Positions 30,451 through 39,000 of a stretch of DNA of 42,090 bases are shown one piece after another. The notes below the pieces were generated by a model that was not told the origin of the DNA, searched no databases, and saw only the letters and a program-made list of their open reading frames with translations. Both the position numbers and the translations under genes were made by a program. Position 1 is the first letter of the stretch. Each line of letters starts with the position of its first letter. The DNA is from Chthoniobacteraceae bacterium (lineage in GTDB: Bacteria; Verrucomicrobiota; Verrucomicrobiia; Chthoniobacterales; Chthoniobacteraceae), in assembly GCA_947476255.1 (NCBI GenBank), contig CANJPY010000039.1, positions 1 to 42,090 of the forward strand, given 5' to 3'.

Positions 30451-32148
30451 ATGGCCCGATGGATCTATCATAATCCTCCCGAAACCGCCCCCAAGAGCGA
30501 GCAGGACACCGCCCGTCACCTCGTCCATCTCGACGACGAATTCACCATCCGGTGGGGCTTTTATTACACCGCGAAGAACTCCGGCCTGTTTCGAGAGGGC
30601 GATTTTGTGATCCAGGGGCCCGACGGCCATATTCTGGTGATGGAAGCCAAGGGCGGCCAACCCCGGTGCAATCCGCGTACCGGCGAGTGGAGCCTTGCGG
30701 ACGGCAAAAATCCGTTCCCGCAACTCGACGCCGAAGGGGCGGGCGTCGTCGACAAGATCCTGGCCAAGGCGGATGAGTTGGGGGTTCCCGCGCCCTTCAT
30801 CGACCGGGTTCTGGCGGTGCCGGACCTCGAACTCGCGGCAGAGTGCGAGCACCACGAGGGCGTCCCTCGCGCGCGCTTTGCAACCGCGGGCGACTTGCGC
30901 GGGTTCGCGCGCTGGTGGGCGCGGCGTTTCGCGAACGTGCGCAAGAATGGTTCGCTCGAGGATGCCCGCCGCATTTTTGAGTCGGTGTTCACCATCGGTC
31001 TGCCGGCGACGGCAAACCGGCGGACGCTGGACTTCGCGGACCGCATTATCGAGCAGCAGACGGAATGCAGTTACGAGCTGCTGGATGCGTTGTCGGAGAA
31101 CCATCAACTCCTTTTCAACGGCGGCCCCGGGACGGGCAAGACGTGGCTGGCGATCGAGCAGGCTCTGCGCGCGACGCGGGAGGGGGCGAGGGTTTTGTTC
31201 CTGTGTTACAACATCCAGTTGGAGAGCTGGCTGAGGCAGGTTTGCGGAAGGCTGAGCCGTGACATTCATGTGTTCAGCTACCAGTCTCTTGGCGCGATGT
31301 TGCTGAACCGTCCGCATCCGTCCTCCCACGGTTCGCGCGAGGAGGAGACCCGGTATTTTGAGGAGGAGTTGCCGCGCCTGTTGTGGGCCCGGGTGAACCA
31401 GCCCGAGTTCCGGCCGCTCTTTGACACACTGGTCGTGGACGAGGCGCAGGACCACAACACGTCTCCCGCGATCGAAGAGGGGGCGGGGCCCGGTTGGTGG
31501 CCCATTTATTTCGCGCTGCTTCGGGGTGGGAGGAATGCGCCGGTATCGATTTTTTACGACTGCGAGCAGAGGTTTGTCCGCCGAGCGGGGGCCTTTGAAC
31601 CTGAGGTGCTCCGGGGCGTGCTGCAGAATCCGGTGGGTGTTGTGGTGCGCAACCCTGTGCGGTTTACGCGCCAGTTGCGCCGCTATTTCCGGGGGCTGAT
31701 CTGCGGGCACACCGCGGAGTTGCTCCGAGACATGTCGCATTCGAAGGTGATCCTGCCGCAGGGACCGGAGCCTGAGGTGTTTGAAAATGTGGGGGAGGCG
31801 GCGGAGGGGGAGGTGTGTGCGAGGATCATCCGTGGCTGGCTGGAGAGTTGTGCGGCGCGGCCGCATGAGATCTTGTTGTTGCACGCGGGCTCGAGGCCGC
31901 CTGAATGGCTACGGGCGGGGAATGAGGCTGGGGTGCGTTTTTTCGCTGGGGATCCGGCGGCCCAGCCCGGGGACGCGATATTGGCGGTGTCGATCAACCG
32001 GGCGAAGGGGTTGGACCGGCGTGCGGTGGTGGTGACGGGGCTGCTTGCTTGGGAGGAGGCGTCGCAGGACGCTTACGCGGCGAAGACGTTCGTGCAAGGC
32101 GTGACGCGCGCCCGCCAGCTGCTGGCGGTGGTGGTGCGGGGCGGGTGA
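30451..32148 (+). CDS. NERD nuclease-SF1 helicase fusion
   Basis: ATG 30451 gives a 565-aa protein. The N-terminal NERD domain has the PD-(D/E)xK-like pattern GDFVIQGPDGHILVMEAKGG (Asp near 50; Glu-x-Lys near 65-67), implying a nuclease. The helicase core follows with Walker A NGGPGTGKTWLA (about 222-233), a Q-rich segment, Walker B DTLVVDEAQDHN (about 328-339) and a late NRAKGLDRRAVVV plus VTRARQLLAV like UvrD-type motifs V/VI. Such fusions are common in phage-defence islands. DNA is very GC-rich here. A possible start further upstream would add a non-conserved leader. Confidence 0.88.
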   Translation: MARWIYHNPPETAPKSEQDTARHLVHLDDEFTIRWGFYYTAKNSGLFREGDFVIQGPDGHILVMEAKGGQPRCNPRTGEWSLADGKNPFPQLDAEGAGVVDKILAKADELGVPAPFIDRVLAVPDLELAAECEHHEGVPRARFATAGDLRGFARWWARRFANVRKNGSLEDARRIFESVFTIGLPATANRRTLDFADRIIEQQTECSYELLDALSENHQLLFNGGPGTGKTWLAIEQALRATREGARVLFLCYNIQLESWLRQVCGRLSRDIHVFSYQSLGAMLLNRPHPSSHGSREEETRYFEEELPRLLWARVNQPEFRPLFDTLVVDEAQDHNTSPAIEEGAGPGWWPIYFALLRGGRNAPVSIFYDCEQRFVRRAGAFEPEVLRGVLQNPVGVVVRNPVRFTRQLRRYFRGLICGHTAELLRDMSHSKVILPQGPEPEVFENVGEAAEGEVCARIIRGWLESCAARPHEILLLHAGSRPPEWLRAGNEAGVRFFAGDPAAQPGDAILAVSINRAKGLDRRAVVVTGLLAWEEASQDAYAAKTFVQGVTRARQLLAVVVRGG

Positions 32149-32204
32149 GGGGGATGGAGAGGGGCGGGTGCGGGGCGGAAGTGATTGTAATGACAAATAT
32201 TTAA

Positions 32205-32219
32205 GTCGAAAGAATCGAC
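32205..32219. promoter_or_regulatory. Palindrome upstream of Nudix gene
   Basis: GTCGA-AAGAA-TCGAC is an inverted repeat with 5-bp arms and a 5-base spacer, in the AT-rich 117-base gap before the Nudix start. It is a candidate operator for the Nudix-helicase operon. GC content drops sharply from this point. Confidence 0.4.
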
Positions 32220-32265
32220 AAATGGCGTCAGATCATTAGATCTTAAAAAAAACTGTAATCAAAAA

Positions 32266-32673
32266 ATGAAAACCATTCAGGTGGTAGCGGCAGTGATAGA
32301 ACGGGATGGGAAAGTGCTTTGCGTGCAGCGTGGCCCACACAAATTTTCGTACATCCATGAGAAGTGGGAGTTTCCGGGGGGGAAGGTTGAGGTGGCTGAA
32401 TCCAATGAGGATGCGCTTCAACGTGAAATTTACGAGGAGTTAGAACTACGCATTCAGGTTGAATCGCACATTAAAACTGTGAGGCATCAATACCCCGACT
32501 TTTGCATAGAGATGGCGGCCTATCGCTGCAGAATTCGAGGAGAGTCCCCGTGTGTGCAGGTTCGCCTCAAAGAACACTTGGCATTTCAATGGTTAAGCCC
32601 ATGTGAAATTGAATTTGACCGATTGGATTGGGCTGCAGCTGATCTCCCGATCATTTCGGCTTTAAAATCCTAG
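32266..32673 (+). CDS. Nudix hydrolase, MutT-like
   Basis: A 135-aa protein with the Nudix box from Gly39: GKVEVAE, then seven residues, REIYEE, then LEL. It matches GX5EX7REUXEEXGU except that the Gly is Glu60, and the metal-binding Glu residues 54, 57 and 58 are intact. Family members hydrolyse 8-oxo-dGTP, CTP or other nucleoside diphosphate derivatives. Six bases separate its stop from the helicase GTG, so the two form an operon. The pairing of a MutT-like protein with a PLD-DUF3427 helicase recurs, to my knowledge, in many genomic islands. The true substrate here is not known. Confidence 0.9.
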   Translation: MKTIQVVAAVIERDGKVLCVQRGPHKFSYIHEKWEFPGGKVEVAESNEDALQREIYEELELRIQVESHIKTVRHQYPDFCIEMAAYRCRIRGESPCVQVRLKEHLAFQWLSPCEIEFDRLDWAAADLPIISALKS

Positions 32674-32679
32674 GTCAAC

Positions 32680-35600
32680 GTGAACGATTTGCAGCATTCG
32701 CCGGAGCAGTCAAAACTCGTACTCAACGCACGGCCTCGAGGATCGAGAGTTTTGAGTTCTATTCTGGACGAGTTGCGGACGTGCAGTTCGTTCAAGTTTT
32801 GCGTCGCATTTGTCAACCAGGAGGGTGTGGCTTGTTTGCTCCAGGCGTTGGCCGATCTCAAAAATCGAGGAGTGAAGGGACAAATTTTGGTCTCTCAGTA
32901 CTTGAATTTCACAGACCCAGTTGCTCTACGCACCCTTTCGTTGCTCGGCAACATCGAGGTGAAAATTGCAACAGAGGGCGCAATGCATTCTAAAGGGTAT
33001 TATTTTGACCATGCCGGCTTTCGCCGTTTTATCATTGGAAGCAGTAATTGGACGGCAGCAGCGCTATCGACGAATACAGAGTTGAACATACGAGTTCAGA
33101 CTCCTTCAGAAAGTGTTCTATCCAAAGAGGTTGATTTCGATTTTGAAGCTCAATATCGAGGCGCTGAACATGTAACCCCAGAATTTATTGAGGGTTACGA
33201 GCGCATTTATTCCAATCGTTTGAGCGAAAATTCTTCATGGGGAGCAGCAAGGATTATGGATGTTGCCGAAAGGCTAGAGCCAATCCTGACCCCGAATAAA
33301 ATGCAGGTTGAAGCACTAGGCTCTCTTGCAAGGTTGCGCGAAGCTGGAAAAACGAAGGCACTCATCGTTTCTGCGACAGGCACAGGCAAAACGCTTCTTT
33401 CTGCTTTTGACGCAAAGGCGGTTGGGGCCAGCAGGCTTCTTTTTGTCGTACATCGCGAAAATATCGCGCGGGCCGCTATGCTTTCGTTCAAGCGAGTCTT
33501 TGGTCACACCAGATCGTATGGTCTGTATTGCGGGAGGGAGAGGAGTATTGATGCAGATTTTATCTTTTCCACGGTGCAAACATTGTCGAGAGAGGAGCAC
33601 CACGGAAGATTTTCGAAAACATCTTTTGATTACATTGTCGTAGATGAATCTCACCGCACGGAAGCGGCCTCCTACAGGCGGTTCATTGAGTATTTCGCCC
33701 CAAGTTTTTTACTTGGGATGACGGCAACCCCCGAACGTTCCGACGGAGCCGATGTTTTTCGATACTTCGACTATAATATTGCATATGAAATCAGGCTTCA
33801 CCACGCCCTGGAATTACAAATCCTCTGTCCGTTTCACTATTTTGGAGTTGCTGATTTGGCAATTGATGGAGATCCAGTAGAAGATTTATCGGTATTTAAT
33901 CGGCTGATTGGAGACGAAAGGATTAAATTAATCGTTGAAAAGGCACGGTTTTATGGGTGTTATAATGGGATTGTACGAGGCCTGATCTTCTGTACGCTTG
34001 TTGAAGAGGCTCGTTTTTTGAGCGAAGGACTAAACCGTCTTGGGTATCGTACAATTGCTTTGAGTGGGGAAGATTCAGAGGAATTGCGTGAGGAGACTAT
34101 CCGTCGGCTTGAGGCCCCCGTAAATAGTGCACAACGCTTGGACTATATCATAACCGTTGATATTTTTAATGAAGGGATCGATATACCACTTGTTAATCAG
34201 ATAATACTACTCAGGGCGACTAAGTCAGCCATTGTTTTTGTTCAGCAACTCGGTCGCGGCTTGAGAAAAATTCCTTTTGAGGACAAATTTTTGACCGTAA
34301 TCGACTTCATAGGAAATTACGCGAATAATTACCTGATTCCAACAGCTTTATATGGCGATCGATCCTACACGAAAGACAGGATTCGCAGGCTTTTGGTAGA
34401 AGCGAGTGAGCCCCTTCCAGGAACTTCGACAATCAATTTTGATCCGATTGCCAAGGAGCGTATTTTTGAAAGCGTAAACTCGGCGAGAACGGAGCTAATT
34501 TCATCACTGCGGTCAGATTTTAAAGCTCTCCAACTCCGAGTTGGAAGGTTGCCGATGATGATGGATTTTATCCTACATGATTCTCGAGATCCTGCCGCGT
34601 TCTCCAACTACTCAAAGTCATTCTACGGATTCGCGAGAGGCCAGGGGCCGGAGCTTGTCCCTCCTCTTAGTGATCGCGCCGTAAGGGTCTTGGAAATCCT
34701 TTCCGCGGATGCCCTCAATGGAAAGTCCATTGAAGAGCCTGTGTTGATGGACTTGCTTTTGAAATCGCGAAATGTACCGACCGAGCATTTAAAGCAGCAC
34801 TTGCTGGATGTCTATGCATTAAACTTAGATGACAAGCGGTTGGATTCACTCTTTAGCAGCGTAAATCTTCGATTCCTTCGAAAAACCGTAAACCAAACCC
34901 TGGTTGGTGCAGGAGAAGCGGTTGGAGTAAATTGGGTCGGGAGACAAGGTGATTGCTTTCACCGCCTCCCGGATTTTGAAGATTTTTTACAAGAGAAGCC
35001 CTTCAAGGAATTTCTTCAAGATTTAATCCGTTACGCTATTCATCGATTTAAAGACGGGTTTGAGCAGAGTAATTTTTATGGCGGATTTCAGCTTTACAGA
35101 AAGTATAGCCGTGCCGATGTCTTCCGTATTCTCGGTGTTTGTGAGAACCCGGTTGCGCAGAATGTAGGTGGATATGTTGTTGCAGCCGACAAATCGTGGT
35201 GTCCTTTGTTCGTTACCTATAAAAAGAGTCAAAACCAGTCGTTGACTACCCATTACAAAGATACCTTTATAAATCGGGAGGAAATGCTTTGGTTTTCAAA
35301 AAACAGGAGGTATTTGACAAGCCCGGACGTGTGTTTTTTTCGGGAGGCCTCCGAGCGCCAAAGGATCCTGTTGTTTGTGCAGAAGAGTAATGACGAAGGA
35401 ATGGAGTTTTACTATCTGGGAGACGTCCGACCACGGCCGGAGACCTTCGCTGAAGAATTTATGTCAGGCGATGAAGGAAGGCCTCTACCCGTCGTCAGAA
35501 TGCGAATATCCCTGGTTCACCCGGTTCGAGAATCCCTTACGCGTACATCACCGAATGATGAGGGCAGAGAAGTGATCAATGCCAGAGATTGCTCGCAGGC

Positions 35601-35694
35601 GGAGGCAGAGTCCGACGGCGAGTCATGTGATGTTCCGGACGCACGGAGGTTCAGCCGTGTCCGGTCTGTGGCGGTTGAAGCGGGCCGGGTATAG
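32680..35694 (+). CDS. PLD nuclease-SF2 helicase-DUF3427 protein
   Basis: Starts at GTG 32680. Order of domains: a phospholipase-D-type nuclease (HSKGYYF near 103-109, then IGSSNWT), an SF2 helicase with motif I ATGTGKT (about 230), motif II VVDESH (about 320), motif III MTATPE (about 346) and motif VI QQLGRGLRK (about 520), then DUF3427 (about 700-960, YRKYSRADVFRILG and GGYVVAADKSWCPLFVTYKK). It resembles predicted defence helicases acting on nucleic acids. The last about 51 residues differ in composition and run antisense-like into the next gene. A one-base loss near 35539 would restore an earlier stop at 35556-35558 with the end SLYAYITE. Native end therefore uncertain. GC is lower than in flanking genes. 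Confidence 0.88.
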   Translation: MNDLQHSPEQSKLVLNARPRGSRVLSSILDELRTCSSFKFCVAFVNQEGVACLLQALADLKNRGVKGQILVSQYLNFTDPVALRTLSLLGNIEVKIATEGAMHSKGYYFDHAGFRRFIIGSSNWTAAALSTNTELNIRVQTPSESVLSKEVDFDFEAQYRGAEHVTPEFIEGYERIYSNRLSENSSWGAARIMDVAERLEPILTPNKMQVEALGSLARLREAGKTKALIVSATGTGKTLLSAFDAKAVGASRLLFVVHRENIARAAMLSFKRVFGHTRSYGLYCGRERSIDADFIFSTVQTLSREEHHGRFSKTSFDYIVVDESHRTEAASYRRFIEYFAPSFLLGMTATPERSDGADVFRYFDYNIAYEIRLHHALELQILCPFHYFGVADLAIDGDPVEDLSVFNRLIGDERIKLIVEKARFYGCYNGIVRGLIFCTLVEEARFLSEGLNRLGYRTIALSGEDSEELREETIRRLEAPVNSAQRLDYIITVDIFNEGIDIPLVNQIILLRATKSAIVFVQQLGRGLRKIPFEDKFLTVIDFIGNYANNYLIPTALYGDRSYTKDRIRRLLVEASEPLPGTSTINFDPIAKERIFESVNSARTELISSLRSDFKALQLRVGRLPMMMDFILHDSRDPAAFSNYSKSFYGFARGQGPELVPPLSDRAVRVLEILSADALNGKSIEEPVLMDLLLKSRNVPTEHLKQHLLDVYALNLDDKRLDSLFSSVNLRFLRKTVNQTLVGAGEAVGVNWVGRQGDCFHRLPDFEDFLQEKPFKEFLQDLIRYAIHRFKDGFEQSNFYGGFQLYRKYSRADVFRILGVCENPVAQNVGGYVVAADKSWCPLFVTYKKSQNQSLTTHYKDTFINREEMLWFSKNRRYLTSPDVCFFREASERQRILLFVQKSNDEGMEFYYLGDVRPRPETFAEEFMSGDEGRPLPVVRMRISLVHPVRESLTRTSPNDEGREVINARDCSQAEAESDGESCDVPDARRFSRVRSVAVEAGRV

Positions 35695-35938
35695 CGTTTT
35701 TACGGGAGACGATTTGGCGGGGATGGGCTGTCCGTTGGTTGAGGGCGGCGAGATTTATGCGGTGTTCGACGTCGAGTTTGACGGGGAATACGCGGCCTGC
35801 CGCTGGGACGGGGCGGCGGTCAATGAGCGACTGCTCGCGTTGGAACGGCGGCGGGGCCACCTGTGGCAGGGCCTGTACCGGCGCTCGCCCGATCCGCGCG
35901 TGCTGGGGCTGGGGGAGCTGTTGCAGGCGCGGTTGTGA
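35579..35938 (+). CDS. Hypothetical 119-aa GC-rich protein
   Basis: ATG 35579 follows the possible native stop of the helicase gene by about 20 bases, but it overlaps the helicase frame as it stands. The protein has an Arg-rich start, FRTHGGSAVSGLWRLKRAGY, an acidic strand YAVFDVEFDGEY and a helical end RSPDPRVLGLGELLQ. No family is recognised. It is markedly GC-richer than the helicase, so it may belong to the older backbone interrupted by the Nudix-helicase insertion. Confidence 0.65.
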   Translation: MPEIARRRRQSPTASHVMFRTHGGSAVSGLWRLKRAGYSVFTGDDLAGMGCPLVEGGEIYAVFDVEFDGEYAACRWDGAAVNERLLALERRRGHLWQGLYRRSPDPRVLGLGELLQARL

Positions 35939-36289
35939 GCCACGGTTTGGCTTCGAGAACGGATGAGCGTTCCACGGCGTACCTCTTGACTGCACGCTTT
36001 CCACTCGCTCCCAGAATGGAGAGCAGAAGCCCGTCGAAACGCACAGTCTCGATTTTGCGGTTCTTGGCCGTATTGAGGTGCTTCGCTCGAGGACTTGGCT
36101 GCAAGGCGAGGCTTGCGGAGGACTCAACATCGGAGCAAAGGAAAGATATGGGCGATGAGCGAAACTGTAAGTCACTGGTTCATGCCCAATGCCAGTACTT
36201 TAATACAGCCCGCTGCGGAGGCGTTCAACTCCATGCTCCTGAATTTGATCTGCCCATCCCGTAAAAGCGGACTGGCGGGCGCCACCTTA
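35939..36289. other. Intergenic region before the TA island
   Basis: About 350 bases without a confident gene. Short frames exist on both strands (for example minus 35820-36104, reading NRKIETVRFDGLLLSILGAS) but none has a start, ribosome site and family resemblance together. It may hold remnants of earlier TA genes. Confidence 0.35.
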
Positions 36290-36309
36290 ATGGGTTAACA
36301 TGAACCCAT
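36290..36309. promoter_or_regulatory. Autoregulatory-type operator at antitoxin start
   Basis: ATGGGTT-AACATG-AACCCAT: perfect 7-bp arms (36290-36296 and 36303-36309) overlapping the ATG at 36308. The place and form fit operators bound by TA antitoxins to repress their own operon. Confidence 0.65.
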
Positions 36310-36568
36310 GTCAACGGCTTCCGAGCAAACCAAAAGAGTGTACCCTAAGCCCGACATTTTGCGACTCAACGTCATTGAGCAATTGGAGCGATTGCCCGAT
36401 GAGGGAGTTGCCGTGCTTCATGATCTGGCGCAAGAATTAGAACTTCGTGCCGCTTGGGCTGATTTCTCGCAGGGGTTGGCTGCTGACTGGGCAGTTGGCA
36501 AATATGCCGATCTGGATGGTGCACTTATTGCGGCACGGGAATCCATAAAGGCATCGCGGATTGGATGA
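36308..36568 (+). CDS. Antitoxin of a PIN-domain TA module
   Basis: An 86-aa protein partly overlapping the toxin start (ATGA at 36565-36568). The N-terminal half (about 15-50) is amphipathic with LNVIEQLERLPDEGVAVLHDL, and the C-terminal half is helical and charged, as expected for toxin wrapping. The family is not a textbook VapB, but gene size, overlap, operator and the PIN partner define it as the antitoxin. Confidence 0.75.
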   Translation: MSTASEQTKRVYPKPDILRLNVIEQLERLPDEGVAVLHDLAQELELRAAWADFSQGLAADWAVGKYADLDGALIAARESIKASRIG

Positions 36569-36984
36569 TCGTCTGCATTGATACGTGTGTCCTTTTGCAG
36601 GCGGCAAAAGCGGGACACCCTTCTCATGTTCTTTTCGACGCATGGTTTCAACGTCGCTTTCGGTGGGCGGTGAGTAATGAGATACTCATAGAGTACCAAG
36701 AGATCATAGTCCTACACAGCGGCGTTCATCGCTGGAATCAACTCGGTAAAGTCTTCTGGCTTGCCGAAACCGTCGGTGACCTTGTTGTGAAGGTGCAACC
36801 CGCTTACCGGTTTCAAGTGATTGCAACCGATCCAGACGATAATAAGTTCACGGATTGCGCGATCACAGCGAATGCAGATTACGTGATCACAAACGACGCT
36901 CACTTTAAGCCCCTGGCGTCTGCTGGGTATAGGCCGCAACCCATATCTCCCGATGAATTCATTCGGTTGCATATTTCAATATAG
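36565..36984 (+). CDS. PIN-domain toxin (VapC-like, COG1569 type)
   Basis: A 139-aa PIN ribonuclease. Asp6 in VCIDTCVLL and the acidic cluster in IATDPDDNKFTDCAI...YVITNDAHF supply the metal-binding carboxylates, and Glu in ILIEYQEII is the second. The PDDNKF.DCA...A.YVITND signature marks the COG1569-type toxin branch. Translationally coupled to the antitoxin. Probable RNA-cleaving growth inhibitor; the module looks intact. Confidence 0.9.
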   Translation: MIVCIDTCVLLQAAKAGHPSHVLFDAWFQRRFRWAVSNEILIEYQEIIVLHSGVHRWNQLGKVFWLAETVGDLVVKVQPAYRFQVIATDPDDNKFTDCAITANADYVITNDAHFKPLASAGYRPQPISPDEFIRLHISI

Positions 36985-37280
36985 AGTATCTAAATTGTTC
37001 ATATAAAAGTGATTAATAGAAATGAACATGCTCTGTTAATGGAAGGGATCGGGCATGGTGTGATGAGATTATTTTTTCGTGCGCATTTCGCCGGGGACTG
37101 AAAGGACCGCGGCCCTGGGAAACTGCGGCACGCCGGACTCGCTCGCGAATCAATCTACAGAAACCTTGTTACACCGCCTTTCCGGGCGGTTGCCATGGTG
37201 AGGGCACCGAGTCCGAGGTAGATTCTTCCCGAGTGGCAACGCGACTCACTCTTGTTACAAAGGGTTTGTCAGACTAGCCT
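36985..37280. other. Intergenic with hairpin and TTGTTACA repeats
   Basis: 296 bases with no gene. ACCGCC-TTTCCG-GGCGGT (37173-37190) forms a 6-bp hairpin, and TTGTTACA occurs at 37166-37173 and, as the palindrome TTGTTACAA, at 37252-37260, 20 bases before the next antitoxin. The second copy may be an operator of that antitoxin; the first may be an earlier copy or a terminator-like structure without a T-run. Confidence 0.4.
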
Positions 37281-37568
37281 TTGACCGTGGTCAGAAGCAT
37301 CGCCATTGAAGACGTCTACAACGACCCGCACAAGCTGGATGCTTTTCTGGGAACCGGCGAATCCGTGGTTATGCTCAAAGAAGGGCGGGAGGTGGCCCAT
37401 TTGATGCCGATTCTTCCGAGTAGTAGGATCGGGAAGCTGGAGACCGCCAACTCTGGAAAACCGGATTTCCGGACGCGCTTTCTCGGGATGTGGGGCGCTG
37501 ACGCGTTTCAGAGCCAGAGGGCTGTTTCAGAGGACTTCGCGCAACTGCGCAGCGGTCGGGAATTGTGA
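37281..37568 (+). CDS. Phd/YefM-type antitoxin
   Basis: A 95-aa protein beginning at TTG 37281 (or GTG 37287). The pattern SVVMLKEGREVAHLMPI is the DNA-binding beta-hairpin of the Phd/YefM family, and the C-terminus is a toxin-binding tail. Its stop overlaps the start of a PIN toxin gene that is now truncated, so this antitoxin has lost its partner. Confidence 0.8.
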   Translation: MTVVRSIAIEDVYNDPHKLDAFLGTGESVVMLKEGREVAHLMPILPSSRIGKLETANSGKPDFRTRFLGMWGADAFQSQRAVSEDFAQLRSGREL

Positions 37569-37762
37569 AGGCGTTTGCAGAAACGAGCTTCCTGTTTGCC
37601 TTCTACTTCCCTCGGGTCGGCTCGGAACAGGCGATTCAAAAAGTGGAGACGACACGGGAAGGCCTCGTGCTCAGCTCTCTTGTCAGGCGCACAAGGACTC
37701 TACCTTCTCCGGTCCCTCTTGAATCTGAGCCAAAGTCACCTGGGAATCATGCTTCGTCATAG
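37565..37762 (+). pseudogene. Truncated PIN toxin (VapC 5' fragment)
   Basis: Starts at GTG 37565 overlapping the antitoxin stop. The first about 42 residues (AETSFLFAFYFPR...GLVLSSLV) match PIN N-termini, with Glu where Asp is usual. At about 37685 the sequence leaves the PIN pattern and runs, antisense, into the hepT-mntA fragment. The remaining two thirds, with the other catalytic acids, are missing. Confidence 0.8.
37683..37760 (-). pseudogene. Truncated HEPN toxin (HepT/DUF86 5' fragment)
   Basis: On the minus strand ATG 37760 opens within the end of the MNT gene and encodes TKHDSQVTLAQIQEGPEKVE, a close match in form to the start of DUF86 HEPN proteins, but stops after 25 codons at the junction with the vapC fragment. 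The R-x4-6-H ribonuclease motif is lost. Confidence 0.75.
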
Positions 37763-38058
37763 ATAGGAAGCATTTCGTTTCCAATGGCTTGAGCGATGTG
37801 GCGGTTAAGCCTCGAGCAAAGGTCGACCCGTGCGCCAAGAATCCGGGACAACTCCTCGCCATAAACAAAATAGTCCAAGCCCAGGCGGCTCAAGGCTTCG
37901 GGATGAAACTCCGCCAATATATCGACGTCGCTCCGCGTTGGATCAAAGTCCTCTCTCAGAACCGAGCCAAAGAGGCTCATACGGCGGATTCCACGGTCCT
38001 TGCAAAAGGCCGCTACCTGCCGAGTATCAATCTGAATGGGTAGTTCTGCGACCGACAT
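37747..38058 (-). CDS. MNT nucleotidyltransferase antitoxin (MntA-like)
   Basis: ATG 38058 (MSVAELP) chosen; earlier starts at 38070 and 38109 add no domain. A 103-aa protein with LFGSVLREDFDPTRSDVDIL, the GS-x(n)-DxD active site. MntA proteins neutralise HepT-type HEPN toxins by AMPylating them. The downstream hepT is only a 25-codon remnant, so the gene is now an orphan antitoxin. The arrangement is mntA-hepT facing phd-vapC. Confidence 0.85.
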   Translation of the reverse strand: MSVAELPIQIDTRQVAAFCKDRGIRRMSLFGSVLREDFDPTRSDVDILAEFHPEALSRLGLDYFVYGEELSRILGARVDLCSRLNRHIAQAIGNEMLPIYDEA

Positions 38059-38241
38059 TTGGTGAACCATACAACACAACTGAGGGTGATGCAAACAGCG
38101 CGCCCACATGACAAATCACAGAATGGAGGATGCAGGTGAAATTGCAGGGTTTGTGAAGATCCGACAGGGCGCTGAGAAGGAAAAAACCGTCTGAGTGACG
38201 GAACATTCATGAGACTGGAAAATTCGGTGTACCCAGGCCGG

Positions 38242-38676
38242 TCAGAACGTGACCCGAAGGCCCTCTGCCTCGGCGAGTTTCTTCTGGTTCGCGTCGAAGG
38301 TCAGGAAACGGTCGGCACGCCGGGAGAGAGCGGTGGCAACATGCAGGATGTCAAACGCCCGGTGCCCTTTTTCCGCCGTGTACATGCCCGAGAGGCGTTT
38401 GGCTTCACGTAGGATGTCCGCCAGATTGCAAATTTCCAGCCGGAGCCTGCCTGTCGCACAGTCAGACGCATACTGGGCCAGAAACCGGGCCGCATTCCCA
38501 GACCCCAGCCGCCCCGCGAATTCCGCGAAACGAAGCGCATTGCGAAGCTCGAAGTCAGCCAGTTCAGAAATGCAGACCATTTGCCCAGTCTCCCGGAGCC
38601 AGCTTACGGCCGCGGGCGTGTGCACATCGTTCCCGTACACGGCAAAAAGAAAACTCGTGTCTGCGAAAACTACCAT
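38242..38676 (-). CDS. vapC: VapC PIN-domain toxin
   Basis: A 144-aa PIN protein: Asp6 in VVFADTSFLFAVY, Glu in ISELADFELRNAL (about 38-44), Asp in HRAFDILHVATAL (about 109) and Asp in FLTFDANQKKLA. This is the full set for a Mg-dependent ribonuclease. Overlaps the antitoxin gene by 7 bases, so it is translationally coupled. Catalytically intact by inspection. Confidence 0.92.
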   Translation of the reverse strand: MVVFADTSFLFAVYGNDVHTPAAVSWLRETGQMVCISELADFELRNALRFAEFAGRLGSGNAARFLAQYASDCATGRLRLEICNLADILREAKRLSGMYTAEKGHRAFDILHVATALSRRADRFLTFDANQKKLAEAEGLRVTF

Positions 38677-38924
38677 CGGCCTCCTGATTCCTTTCGGAGT
38701 TCAGAGGATTCAGCGGCGCTCAGCCGGATCTCCCGGGACCGGTCCCGGCTCACTGCGGCGCTTAGATTCCAGTCCACCTTTTCCAAATCAGCCAAGCCTG
38801 GCGCGGGACTCAAACGGGCGACCGGTTTGCCCCGCCGGGTGATGGTGATTTCTTCGCCGGCAGAGATCCACGCCAGAAGCCGCGAGTAGTGGTTGCGGAG
38901 ATCTCGAACTGTGGCGGTCTTCAT
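38670..38924 (-). CDS. vapB: Phd/YefM-type antitoxin of VapC
   Basis: An 84-aa protein with the family start KTATVRDLRNHYSRLLAWI, then EEITITRRGKPVARLSP, the Phd DNA-binding fold, and a basic C-terminal tail that would wrap the toxin. It lies directly over a 9-bp inverted repeat that covers its ATG. Confidence 0.92.
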   Translation of the reverse strand: MKTATVRDLRNHYSRLLAWISAGEEITITRRGKPVARLSPAPGLADLEKVDWNLSAAVSRDRSREIRLSAAESSELRKESGGRW

Positions 38925-38949
38925 TGTGCTACATTATCAGAGCACAATG
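38922..38949. promoter_or_regulatory. Operator of the phd-vapC locus
   Basis: CATTGTGCT (38922-38930) and its exact complement AGCACAATG (38941-38949) are separated by 10 bases and overlap the antitoxin start codon. Half-site length and spacing suit binding by an antitoxin dimer. Confidence 0.7.
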
Positions 38950-39000
38950 GGAGTTTCAAGATGGCTCGCGCGTTTCGCCATCCCATGAAGCCCAGATTTG

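Noticed and set aside
30445-31884. 479-codon minus-strand frame opposite the NERD-helicase
   Set aside because: Typical antisense open frame in very GC-rich DNA; rich in Arg, Pro and His without structure.
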